A DNA stretch of 64,000 nucleotides from Aliivibrio fischeri (GTDB lineage Bacteria > Pseudomonadota > Gammaproteobacteria > Enterobacterales > Vibrionaceae). The DNA is taken from NCBI GenBank assembly GCA_038993745.2, contig CP160629.1:1488001-1552000 (forward strand), in the 5' to 3' direction. The notes beneath the pieces were generated by a model. It did not search any database. It saw only the letters and a program-made list of their open reading frames with translations, and had not been told where the DNA came from. Of this stretch, positions 54,014 to 62,753 are shown piece after piece. The stretch's first letter is position 1, and each line of letters opens with the position of its first letter. Made by a program: the position numbers and the translations under genes.

Positions 54014-54502
54014 CTATGCCGTAGCTAGTGTTAACTGCTTATCTTGATTTTCTACATACCAGAAAGCCAATAATGATACCGCCCAGAATTGAAATAAATA
54101 TTGGACGTCAGAGGCTCCTGCTAATGTTTGTGTAACAGCCATTGATGCCGTTACAAACAAAGAGGATAACAAGCCTGCTTTCAATAATGTTTTAGGCTTA
54201 TCCGATAAGATTTCTAATTTCAAGAACGAGGTAATTAATAACACAACAGGTAAAATTTGAAGCACGATTAATACAGGAAATAAATAATCATACATAGGTA
54301 CAAATATCGCGTCTGTTAATGGTTTTTTCGACCACGTACCTGCTATATATTCTTTCCACCCATCCCAACTATCACCTTGTCGAGTTCCAAATAAAATCCC
54401 ATAAAACTTATCAACAACTCCGTTTGAAAACCAAAATGGTGCAAACAACATATAAAATGGAAGATATTTAATAATTTCAATCGCTTTTTCTAATTTTTTC
54501 AT
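54014..54502 (-). CDS. Four-helix membrane protein of unknown function
   Basis: A 162-aa membrane protein with about four hydrophobic helices, beginning MKKLEKAIEIIKYLPFYMLFAPFWFSNGVVDKF. The layout (a short charged N-terminus, helix, a loop with WDGWKEYI, then three helices) resembles DoxX-like proteins, but I cannot assign the family firmly. The ATG at 54502 is preferred since AGGA lies 7 bases upstream; a second ATG two codons earlier is too close to it. Confidence 0.6.
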   Translation of the reverse strand: MKKLEKAIEIIKYLPFYMLFAPFWFSNGVVDKFYGILFGTRQGDSWDGWKEYIAGTWSKKPLTDAIFVPMYDYLFPVLIVLQILPVVLLITSFLKLEILSDKPKTLLKAGLLSSLFVTASMAVTQTLAGASDVQYLFQFWAVSLLAFWYVENQDKQLTLATA

Positions 54503-54647
54503 TGTCATTTCCTAAGTATAAAATAAAAATATTTAATTAAATTTATACCAATTCCATTCTCGCACTCATCACACTAAACACAGCTATTAAGCGGTGTAAT
54601 TTGTAACAGTTAACGAGCAATCACTGAAATTAGTATTACTTAGGTTT

Positions 54648-55043
54648 TTATTCTAGAAAAACGCAGAATCTAAGATGCCGACGCCGAACCTTCTGAACTT
54701 GTCGTTCTATGGGTTCAATAAAGATTGGAGGTGAATGGAGTAAAGGGATAACAACGAGAGCAATCGCTATGAATAACCAAGCACCTAAAAGTAAATCGTG
54801 CATGCTATTTTCAAAGGATAATAAGTGCTCAACCAATTCGCATTTAGGCGCTATCGGCTGAGAATCACTTCCTGTCACCGCCTCTAATTGGTGTACTTTT
54901 ATTTGCGCCTCAATCAAGTGTTCTTTACAACTTGAAGTTACACCAATCAATTGACTAAAACAGATAAACACACTTAAAAGAACTAAGCATAATAATAGCT
55001 TAGCTCTAAATTGTTTATTTCTATTTGAAATAAGTGTGCTCAT
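54648..55043 (-). CDS. Two-helix membrane protein of unknown function
   Basis: A 131-aa protein with a hydrophobic segment at residues 16-36 (LLLCLVLLSVFICFSQLIG) and a second at 85-103 (LLLGAWLFIAIALVVIPLL), separated by a periplasmic region with two cysteines (TSSCKEH and PKCEL) that may form a disulfide. The C-terminus is basic and Arg-rich. No family is recognised. The start ATG at 55043 lacks a strong ribosome binding site. Confidence 0.5.
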   Translation of the reverse strand: MSTLISNRNKQFRAKLLLCLVLLSVFICFSQLIGVTSSCKEHLIEAQIKVHQLEAVTGSDSQPIAPKCELVEHLLSFENSMHDLLLGAWLFIAIALVVIPLLHSPPIFIEPIERQVQKVRRRHLRFCVFLE

Positions 55044-55143
55044 AAATATCTTAGTAATAAGTTGAATATCAATTACACCAACCCTAACAAAGAATCTCTT
55101 TGATATAAATCAGTTTTTTACTTATCAATAAACCATCCCTTGA

Positions 55144-55589
55144 TTAATATTGATCTAATACTCGTGTTTGAGCTAACTTAAGATAAGAGTGCAATTCATT
55201 ATTCTTGTACTCTATTGCTGAATGAATATTTACAGATGAATTCGCCACAACCACGAAGTCATATTGATTTTCGTTCTTAAAAATTGATATGTGTAGCAAA
55301 CCATCAATGAGTTCCCAATGCCCTACCGTTTTTAATCGCTCAAACAAAGTAAACTCAATTAAGCTCCCATTTTGACTAAATATAAGCTCCGTAATATAGC
55401 CAGCCGTACACGTTTTTATCCAGTGTGATTCAAAGATTTCTTCAAGTGAAAAATCTCTTTTTTGCTGACACCATGTAACGAGTTTTTTTCTTGAATATCA
55501 CAATGAGAAAGTTCATTACGTTCAACAATTGGCGTTCCTTTTACTTCACGTAAAAATAACTGCTGCAATACGGCTTCTTTATTTGGCAT
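55144..55589 (-). pseudogene. Small protein of unknown function, one frameshift
   Basis: An open frame beginning at the ATG at 55589, with GGAGTGA upstream, gives MPNKEAVLQQLFLREVKGTP. It breaks at 55483-55489, where seven A residues are present and eight restore the frame (CDIQEKKLVTWCQQKRDFS). The frame then continues to the stop at 55144 via a segment containing FERLKTVGHWELIDGLLHISIFKNENQYDF. The repaired product is 148 aa, soluble and of no recognised family. The 3' part alone appears as a 67-aa open frame, but it has no ribosome binding site. Confidence 0.6.
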
Positions 55590-55628
55590 ACATTCACTCC
55601 TGAAATAGTCGTTTATCCATAATAAAAA

Positions 55629-55657
55629 AGGCTTACCACAGTTTCTGCGATAAGCCT
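55629..55657 (-). terminator. Terminator of the BCCT transporter gene
   Basis: Stem AGGCTTA/TAAGCCT with further internal pairing (GCAG/CTGT region) and a run of six T on the minus strand. Confidence 0.8.
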
Positions 55658-55697
55658 CTCATTCAATCAAAACGTTTTATTGGGTCGTTATCAATAA

Positions 55698-57253
55698 CTA
55701 CACCGTAACGCTTTTTGTGCAATCTACCGATGATTTACTTTCAAGCTCTGCACTCTTCATACGTAGAACCGCAATCGGTCCGGTAATAAAAGTAACACCA
55801 ACCAAGAAAGAAACCGGTACAGCTGTAATTACGATAAAGGATTGAAGTGCATTTAATCCACCATCACCTGCAATCAATAAAACGCCGGCAACCACACCCA
55901 TCATAACCGCCCAAAATAGACGCTGATATCTTGACGGTGTATCAGTGCCCTCTACTGCCATTGCAATAGAATAAGCCATTGAATCACCTGTTGTTGCTAC
56001 AAACGTCGTTGTAAGTACAAGGAATGCAGGTATCAATAAGAAACTAAAAGGTAATTGAGCTAATGATGCTAATAACACCGCAGGTAAGCCCGCTTCTTGC
56101 AATGGTTGAGAAATGCTACCCGGAGTTTGTAACTCAAGGAAAATCCCTGTTCCACCCAATGATGAAAACCAAAAGTTGGTCGCAATTGGAGCAATAATTG
56201 CTACCGTAATAATCAACTCACGAATGCTTCGGCCTTGAGAGATACGTGCAATGAAAATAGCCATCATTGGAGCAAAACCAATAAACCATCCCCAGAAGAA
56301 CCACGTCCACCACGAATTCCAAGAAGGGTCTGCAGTACTCAAACTCATTTCAGGTAAATGCTGAATATAAGTACCAAAAGCCATACCAAACTCTTTAAAG
56401 ATAAAACCGGTAGGACCAAGAACTAAGATCGCAACTAATAATGCAACAGCACCAATAACATTCATACGACTCAACCATTGTAAGCCCTTGTCCATGCCAG
56501 AGAAGGCCGAAACAGAATAAATGCTAACAATCACGGTCAAAATGATGATTTGGCTCATCAGCGAGCTTTCAAGCCCTGTCAGGACTGTCAGACTGTAACT
56601 TAACTGTGTTGCTAAAAATCCAATAGGTCCAATGGTTCCTGCTGCTACAGCAATAATAGAACAAGCATCAATGACCGAACCAATCCAATGGTTCTCCAAT
56701 TTGTCACCCAAAATAGGATACAACAATGCACGAGGACGAAGTTTTACACCGCAGTTATAGTGGGCATACATAAGAACAATCGTACTTAATGTGCCAAGCA
56801 CAGCCCATGCTAAAAATCCCCAATGTAAAAAGCTTTGGCTTAAAGCTGGAGCAACTGCTGCCAACGTGCCACCTTTAACATCAGAAAAGCTTGGTGATGG
56901 TGTAATGAAATGGAAAATAGGTTCAGCTGCTGACCAAAACACGCCTCCGCCTGCAAGCAGAGTACACATGATCATTGCCACCCAACGAAAGGTACCTATC
57001 GTGGGTTTGATTCACTGCCCATCTTAATTTTGCCATAACGGCTCATCGCAATGATAAGAGCTAAAACAAAAGTGATGATCATTAGCCACTGCCACCAATA
57101 GCCGAACATGGTCGAAACCGACATGAACAAAGATTGAATAGTTGCAGTAAATGCTGAGAGATCAACAAAGGCAGCTAAAAGAAATAGAAGGATAAATCCT
57201 ATTGTGAGGGTTGGAACAAGTTTGTCGCTAGTTTGCTTACTATTTGTAGACAT
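55698..57253 (-). pseudogene. BCCT-family betaine/choline/carnitine transporter, one frameshift
   Basis: A sodium- or proton-coupled carrier of quaternary amines that should be 518 aa with 12 helices. The start (57253, MSTNSKQTSDKLVPTLTIG) is followed by helix 1 and 2 in frame 56996-57253. The frame breaks at 57006-57008: AAA where AAAA restores SESKPTIGTFRWVAMIMC. The remainder, frame 55698-56981, holds FWSAAEPIFHF and the BCCT signature FWGWFIGFAPMMAIFIARISQGRSIREL. The aromatic substrate site is only partly conserved, so the substrate cannot be stated. Likely an osmoprotectant carrier. It is divergent from the PepSY gene. Confidence 0.82.
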
Positions 57254-57593
57254 AAATATCTCACTTGATGCGTGAGGGACGGAACTCTAGCAGCTTAAAA
57301 AACGTAAAACCAGTGAAATATTTTTCAACTTTCCGATTTTCTAGTGAAAAAAATATGAATATAATCACAAAAAACGAACATTACGCCTAAAAATCAGATA
57401 GTTATAAAATCAACCATAAAATAATACAAACAACCAAAAAATTTACACTTTTATCAAAATAATCCATTCTGGGTAGGCTGTTTTTTAATCGTTAATTATA
57501 TTCTTCATGGTTCATTTATCTCCTGTAAAATTCATTTTATATTCATATTCGCTGCTTTATACTTAATCTCATAGCGAACTATTGGGATAAATC
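57254..57593. other. Divergent promoter region, BCCT / PepSY operon
   Basis: About 340 very AT-rich bases without a credible gene, between divergent genes. Both promoters should lie here; no operator stands out by eye. Confidence 0.5.
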
Positions 57594-57977
57594 ATGCTTA
57601 AAAAATCTGTCATATACCTCGCCGCTCTTCTCTCTATATTCTCTCAGAATGTATTGGCCGATAATCATCAAAATGGGCATCAATTAGTCCAAGATATTCA
57701 AACGGCAGATACACGAATAGAGATAGACGAAGATCAAGATGAAGTATATGAAGCGGTTAAATTAGGGCTAATTAAACCATTTTCTGAATTGTATACCACT
57801 GTTGCTCAAGACTTTAACGGCCGAATCATCAAGGTAGAACTTGAAGAAGACGATGATGAATGGACCTATGAATTAAAAATCGTACACAATAACAATGTAT
57901 TAAAAGTTGAATACAATGCGGCTAACCTTGCTATCACAGAAATTAAAGGTCGTGATATTCGAGCAGCACTTAAATAA
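57594..57977 (+). CDS. Exported PepSY-domain protein
   Basis: A 127-aa periplasmic protein with a signal peptide (MLKKSVIYLAALLSIFSQNVLA). The mature part has the acidic strand-rich PepSY pattern ending in LKVEYNAANLAITEIKGRDIRAALK. Such proteins often modulate a neighbouring signalling system or bind peptides. It lies 38 bases upstream of a response regulator gene, in the same operon. The name of the ligand or target is unknown. Confidence 0.8.
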   Translation: MLKKSVIYLAALLSIFSQNVLADNHQNGHQLVQDIQTADTRIEIDEDQDEVYEAVKLGLIKPFSELYTTVAQDFNGRIIKVELEEDDDEWTYELKIVHNNNVLKVEYNAANLAITEIKGRDIRAALK

Positions 57978-58015
57978 ATCAATCCACAATTATATAAATA
58001 GAGATAACAATAATA

Positions 58016-58672
58016 ATGAAAATTTTAGTTGTAGAAGATGACTTACGTTTAGGCGAACAAATTGTAGAAACCCTAGAGTCTGCCGATTGGGTTCCTGAGT
58101 TATCACAAGATGGTGTTGATGCATTATATAGAGCAACAACTGAGGAATGGGATGCTATTGTTCTTGATTTAGGTTTACCAAAATTAAATGGTCTAACAGT
58201 ACTGAAAAGCATTCGTGATGAAAACATTAACACGCCCGTTATTATTTTAAGTGCTCGTGATACGTTATCACAACGTGTTGAGGGCTTAAATGCAGGCGCA
58301 GATGACTATTTAACTAAACCGTTTGAAATGGTGGAATTGATTGCTCGCATTCGTGCTCAATTACGTCGAGCCTCTGGCAATGCCTCCCCTATTTTAAAAA
58401 TTGGTGATTTAAGCTTAGATACCCGCAGTTCCAAAGTTCTGTGGCAAGACCAAGCTGTAAACCTGACAGCATTGGAATACAAGGTCGTTGCTTATTTCAT
58501 GCACAATCCAGATAAGGTGATCTCTAGAACGACACTTGTTGAACATATCTATAAGCAAGATTTTGATCGTGATTCAAATACCGTTGAAGTATTTATTGGC
58601 CGAATTCGTAAAAAAATAGCGCCAAATATCATCAAAACCGTACGTGGTCTTGGTTATCAATTAAACTCATAG
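58016..58672 (+). CDS. OmpR/PhoP-family response regulator
   Basis: A 218-aa response regulator. The receiver domain has acidic VVEDD, the phospho-acceptor in AIVLDLGLPKLNG, and the Lys in YLTKPFEMVEL. A C-terminal winged helix DNA-binding domain follows (VNLTALEYKVVAYFMHNPDKVISRTTLVEHIY). It resembles the PhoP/QseB and Vibrio CarR (VprA) type regulators. It is followed 18 bases later by the partner kinase. Confidence 0.9.
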   Translation: MKILVVEDDLRLGEQIVETLESADWVPELSQDGVDALYRATTEEWDAIVLDLGLPKLNGLTVLKSIRDENINTPVIILSARDTLSQRVEGLNAGADDYLTKPFEMVELIARIRAQLRRASGNASPILKIGDLSLDTRSSKVLWQDQAVNLTALEYKVVAYFMHNPDKVISRTTLVEHIYKQDFDRDSNTVEVFIGRIRKKIAPNIIKTVRGLGYQLNS

Positions 58673-58690
58673 AGCAAATCAAGGATAACG

Positions 58691-60054
58691 ATGAAAAAGG
58701 CACCCCGTCGTCTTCAGCATACATTTAAAAAATTAAGTTTAAAAAGCCGCTTGCTTCTTGCTGCGGCTTTTTGGCTATCTTCAATGATTTTAGCGGCTGG
58801 CATTGGTATTCCAAAACTGGTCAATGATTATCTTATTAAAGATGTAAAACAACAATTAGCCTTATCTATGGATGAAATCACGGCGAATTTAGAAACCAAC
58901 GAACAAGGAAAATTGGTCTTATTCTCTCGACTTTCTGATCCTCGATTTAATCAGCCTTATAGCGGTCTATACTGGACTGCAAGTACCAAAAAAGATGAAC
59001 TGCGTTCTCGTTCTTTATGGGATAAAAAGCTCAAGTTTAAAGACAATTCTTTAGATATCGCTCCTACGGTAAAAGGAGCAAAAGACGAAAAACTTATCTA
59101 TATTCAAAAACACATATACCTTCCAGAAATTAAAGCACCAATAACAATAACCATTGGTGTGGATGAAGATCCCTTAGAAAAAACATTACACCAATTAACA
59201 GGACAAGTTTGGGTTATCTTAGGATTGCTATTTAGCGGTGTTTTATTCCTTATTGGTATTCAAGTCAGTTGGTCTTTACGCCCACTTGCTAAAATGCAAT
59301 CTGAACTTATTCAGCTGCGTAAAGGAGAACAACAAAATTTAAGCCAACACTACCCTCAAGAAATAGCCCTTTGGTTTCGGATCTCAATGCGCTTTTATTT
59401 CATTATCAAGAATTGCTGGATCGTGCTCGTAATCATGCAGGCAACTTATCTCATTCTTTAAAAACACCACTATCCGTCCTTAAAAATGAGTTAGAACATT
59501 TAAGCGAAGAGGATAAAAAGCGCTTATCTCTGCCTATTAATAAGCTTCAAGAGCACATCGACTACCATTTAGGCCGTGCTCGCATGGCTGGATCAATGAA
59601 TATTTTATCTGTTGCAACCTCTCCATCCGATCGTGTTGATGCCATATCAATGGCTTTTGATAAAGTTTATGCTGCCCGTGAAATCATGTTAATTAACGAA
59701 CTTAATAGTGATGACAATATTGCAGTAGAAGCAACAGATCTTGATGAAATGCTAGGTAATTTACTCGAAAATGGCTATAAGTGGGCAAATTCTATGATTC
59801 GTGTCCATTCAAAATATGCTGCTGACAATCTCATTGAAATCACAATCGAAGATGATGGAAATGGCATCCCAGAAGATAAACTAGAGCACGTAATTCGACG
59901 AGGTGTTCGTCTGGATGAATCAACTCCAGGAACAGGACTTGGTTTAAATATTGTAGACGAAATGGCACACAGCTATCGTGGTTCATTGCTTTTAGGTAGA
60001 AGTAAAATGGGCGGCCTAAAAGCAACTCTCACCTTTCCACTTGTGGCTAAATAA
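58691..60054 (+). pseudogene. PhoQ-type sensor histidine kinase, one frameshift
   Basis: A partner kinase that should be 454 aa. Two membrane helices flank a periplasmic sensor domain (about residues 20-185). The frame 58691-59461 breaks at 59367-59369: CCC where CCCC restores EIAPLVSDLNALLF. The frame 59371-60054 then supplies the H box (AGNLSHSLKTPLSVL), the N box (EMLGNLLENGYKWA) and the G box (DDGNGIPEDKLEHV...TPGTGLGLNIV). The downstream fragment by itself has only a TTG start, which is unlikely. Domain order matches PhoQ/CarS-type kinases that sense divalent ions, peptides or envelope signals. Confidence 0.82.
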
Positions 60055-60058
60055 ATAA

Positions 60059-60100
60059 ACTCGTACGTTATCCATTATTACCAATAGGTAACGTACGAGT
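60059..60100. terminator. Bidirectional terminator of convergent kinase and LssY genes
   Basis: A perfect 12-bp stem ACTCGTACGTTA and its complement with an 18-base loop. It lies between the kinase stop and the end of the LssY gene, with the right arm inside the last 11 LssY codons. Confidence 0.7.
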
Positions 60101-60802
60101 CTTGATAACCAATATATCTCCATCGGAATAATAGTCATGTTCTTCATCTTTACTCACAGGTGCTGAATAAGCTTGTTTCGATGTAGATAGATTGTTCGAA
60201 AATAAATCGATCGTTCTTTTAAATTTATCTCTTTCTTTATCTACATCTGAATCAATGCTGTGCAGCATAGTCACAATTCCTCGATATGGAGTAAAGGTAA
60301 GACCATCATCATAACTTAACGCACCTAACCAAACCTGTTGTTCTCCGCTATTTCTTCCAGCATTCCACCAACGGATATGACTTCGTTTTAATAAATTTCC
60401 TGGTAATTGAAAAGCCATATCTTGAACTCGCCCATCCCAAAACAAATCGGATACTGGTGGCGTCTTATTCCTCATAAGTAAAAAATAATCGACTAAATTA
60501 ATATCATTTCTTGAAAAAGTTTTGTTTTCAATCCACCCAAGTTGATTCATTATCGTCTGAGGATTGTTACCGATAAACACAACGTTAATCGCTTGTGCAT
60601 CAAAAAAGGACGACTCTCCAGGGAATGCTTTGAATACGGTGCGTGTTTCATCAAAATATAAAGGTTTATCCTTAACATCTTTGATTAAGTCATCGGCTGT
60701 CCAAAAAAAATGACTGTAATTTAAATAAGCCACTGCCGCTATAAGGGCAAAGGTGAATTTTAATCCGAGTCTGCGCCATCGATAACGTTTAGCTATGAAC
60801 AA
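60068..60802 (-). CDS. LssY C-terminal domain protein, possibly the second half of a DedA-LssY fusion
   Basis: A 244-aa fragment with one N-terminal membrane helix (FTFALIAAVAYLNYSHFF) and an LssY_C domain (IRWWNAGRNSGEQQVWLGALSYDDG). It begins at a TTG with no ribosome binding site and overlaps the upstream DedA frame. Adding one T at 60801-60806 fuses the two into a 425-aa protein (SIFLFIAKRYRWRRLG). The LssY domain has unknown function and often occurs with membrane domains. The repaired fusion is favoured but not certain. Confidence 0.65.
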   Translation of the reverse strand: MFIAKRYRWRRLGLKFTFALIAAVAYLNYSHFFWTADDLIKDVKDKPLYFDETRTVFKAFPGESSFFDAQAINVVFIGNNPQTIMNQLGWIENKTFSRNDINLVDYFLLMRNKTPPVSDLFWDGRVQDMAFQLPGNLLKRSHIRWWNAGRNSGEQQVWLGALSYDDGLTFTPYRGIVTMLHSIDSDVDKERDKFKRTIDLFSNNLSTSKQAYSAPVSKDEEHDYYSDGDILVIKTRTLPIGNNG

Positions 60803-61344
60803 AAAATACTCAAGAAAATCAGCACCAGAATAGACTGTATATGCTCTATAACAAAAAGCTCAGCTTCTTTTAACAATGGCAGCGTATCAATGCCATAAGA
60901 TAATAAATATCCCCATAAGACAAATTGAGTAACACCGAGTAGCAAACCAATAGAATTCAATAATGTAAATCGCCCCCAACCAATATGATTAACACCAGCG
61001 ATAAAAGGAACTATCCACGCTACAGGTCCTAACAAGCGAGAAAAAACAAGAACAGTTGTACCTCTCTTTTGCAATAACAAGCGGCAACGAGCGATAGGAC
61101 GTCGTGTTTTTGGCAGCCACCTCATTAACCATGATTGAGCATTTCGTCCAAATCGGCGACCAATAACATAGCTAATTTGATCGCCTAAAAAACCGCCTAA
61201 AATGACAGCAACGACGCCACTCCAAATACCTTGATGAAGCCGAAAGCCTGCTGCAATTAAAAAAGGTTCCCCAGGAACAAATACATTAGGTCCTATGAGC
61301 GCATCAAATAATGCGCCCCAAAACAAAGTCATCGTATCAAACAT
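60793..61344 (-). CDS. DedA/VTT-family membrane protein
   Basis: A 183-aa DedA-family protein, a group of envelope flippases or transporters linked to undecaprenyl-phosphate recycling. The characteristic FVPGEPFLIAAGF, LGDQISYVIGRRFG and FSRLLGPVAWIVPFIAGVNHIGWGRF segments are visible. It has about five membrane segments. The C-terminus ends abruptly (FLSIFCS), which fits a truncation by frameshift into the following LssY frame. The ATG at 61344 has AAAGG upstream. Confidence 0.8.
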   Translation of the reverse strand: MFDTMTLFWGALFDALIGPNVFVPGEPFLIAAGFRLHQGIWSGVVAVILGGFLGDQISYVIGRRFGRNAQSWLMRWLPKTRRPIARCRLLLQKRGTTVLVFSRLLGPVAWIVPFIAGVNHIGWGRFTLLNSIGLLLGVTQFVLWGYLLSYGIDTLPLLKEAELFVIEHIQSILVLIFLSIFCS

Positions 61345-61364
61345 AATTTACCTTTACGTATAAA

Positions 61365-62096
61365 TTACTTTTGATTTGAATAATGTCCGAACTTATATTC
61401 CATTTCGTTATTGCGCATTTCTCCAAACAAGAAACGGCGAACATTAGCTTTTAAATAGGTATACCCCATTCGCAAAAAGCCATCTTGTTCTAAACGACGT
61501 GGATCAAACTCAAATGTCATTGGAAGAAAACGAAAACGCCAAGTTCTGCTTGCTCTTTTTACGTAATCACAATCTTCGCATAACGTAATATTTTCATCGA
61601 AGCCAAGAAGATCTTTATGCGCTCTTCTAGTCGAAAAAATACACGCTCCAACTGCGGTAGGAAATGCAAATTGAGTTAGAAACAGACCAATATTAAACGT
61701 CATATAACCAAGTTTATGAGCAACAGGTAACCCTTTCGAGCCCATATATACGCCTGCTACTTCAAGTCCTTTTTCATTAAGTTGAGTTAATGCTTTAGTA
61801 AGAAAGTCTGGAGACAAACGCACGTCAGCATCTAAAAATAATAGACGTTCATGTTTAGCAAGTGATGCTCCTGTATTACGACCTAAACTGACCCCTTGTT
61901 TCTCCATTTTATGAACGGTTAAATCAGGAATACTTGCAGAGAAGGATTGTGCAACCTCACACGTCGCATCTGAACTATTTGAATCAACAACAATTACTTC
62001 AAAATTTTTGAATGTTTGCTCTGTTAAATCTTCAAGTAAACGGCCAATACGTTTTTCTTCATTTAAAGTAATAATAACAATGCTTAATGGGTTCAT
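61365..62096 (-). CDS. Family 2 glycosyltransferase
   Basis: A 243-aa cytosolic GT2 enzyme, which transfers a sugar from a nucleotide donor. It shows the N-terminal LSIVIITLNEEKRIGRLLEDL, the VVDSNSSDAT motif and the LFLDADVRLSPDF DxD metal site. A short C-terminal part has an ITLCEDCDYVKRASR segment. The start ATG at 62096 has a strong GGAGGT ribosome binding site. The acceptor is unknown; envelope glycolipid assembly is likely in view of DedA and LssY downstream, which lie 20 bases away on the same strand. Confidence 0.85.
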   Translation of the reverse strand: MNPLSIVIITLNEEKRIGRLLEDLTEQTFKNFEVIVVDSNSSDATCEVAQSFSASIPDLTVHKMEKQGVSLGRNTGASLAKHERLLFLDADVRLSPDFLTKALTQLNEKGLEVAGVYMGSKGLPVAHKLGYMTFNIGLFLTQFAFPTAVGACIFSTRRAHKDLLGFDENITLCEDCDYVKRASRTWRFRFLPMTFEFDPRRLEQDGFLRMGYTYLKANVRRFLFGEMRNNEMEYKFGHYSNQK

Positions 62097-62326
62097 AGTG
62101 TACCTCCAAGTAAAATGAATTAAGCTACTTGAGGCCATAATAACGAATACTATCTTAACCAATGGTGAGAGGTTTATTCATCTTTGATTCATCCATCGCA
62201 GTCAAACTTACTATTTACATATAAATCATCGTTTGTTTTTTATTCAATCTAACATTTCATTTTTAGCTGTAGCACATCATTCTCACCTCATATATTGTTA
62301 AATTTGTGTTTAAGAAGGAGAAAGAA

Positions 62327-62500
62327 ATGAAAGTGATAATTCAATACACTCAAACAGGTATGTATAAAGACCATGCATGGGAAGCATCTACAATTAGGAT
62401 TCAAGGGCAGTATCATGCAGTTACGCCATCCTATGCCGCTCAACTTATCGAGCAAAATAAAGCACAGTTACATACGATAATAGCAATAATATTGTGTTAG
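62327..62500 (+). CDS. 57-aa hypothetical protein
   Basis: A 57-codon gene with a near-consensus AAGGAGAAAG ribosome binding site ahead of the ATG at 62327. The product begins MKVIIQYTQTGMYKDHAWEAS, has mixed composition and no membrane segment. No family is recognised. A hairpin follows at 62572-62597. Confidence 0.55.
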   Translation: MKVIIQYTQTGMYKDHAWEASTIRIQGQYHAVTPSYAAQLIEQNKAQLHTIIAIILC

Positions 62501-62571
62501 TTGATTGATTTTAAAGATTGAAAATTCGATTGGAATTTGATGATTTATCAATAAGATAAAAAGAGAAAGGA

Positions 62572-62597
62572 AAGCCACACGTCTCAAAATGTGGCTT
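62572..62597. terminator. Possible terminator downstream of the 57-aa gene
   Basis: An 8-bp stem AAGCCACA/TGTGGCTT with a 10-base loop, followed by AATTTGG. The T tail is weak on the plus strand. Confidence 0.5.
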
Positions 62598-62753
62598 AAT
62601 TTGGAACTGTTCGGGGTCATAACCGGACGTGTTAACTATCTAATATCACTGACTTAATTTCAACAGTTTTTGTGAACACAATGGTCAGAAAAAGTACAAA
62701 TTTTGAAGTTGTTCCGTATTTTGTGAGTCGTGTAACACTAATTAGCTTGCTAC

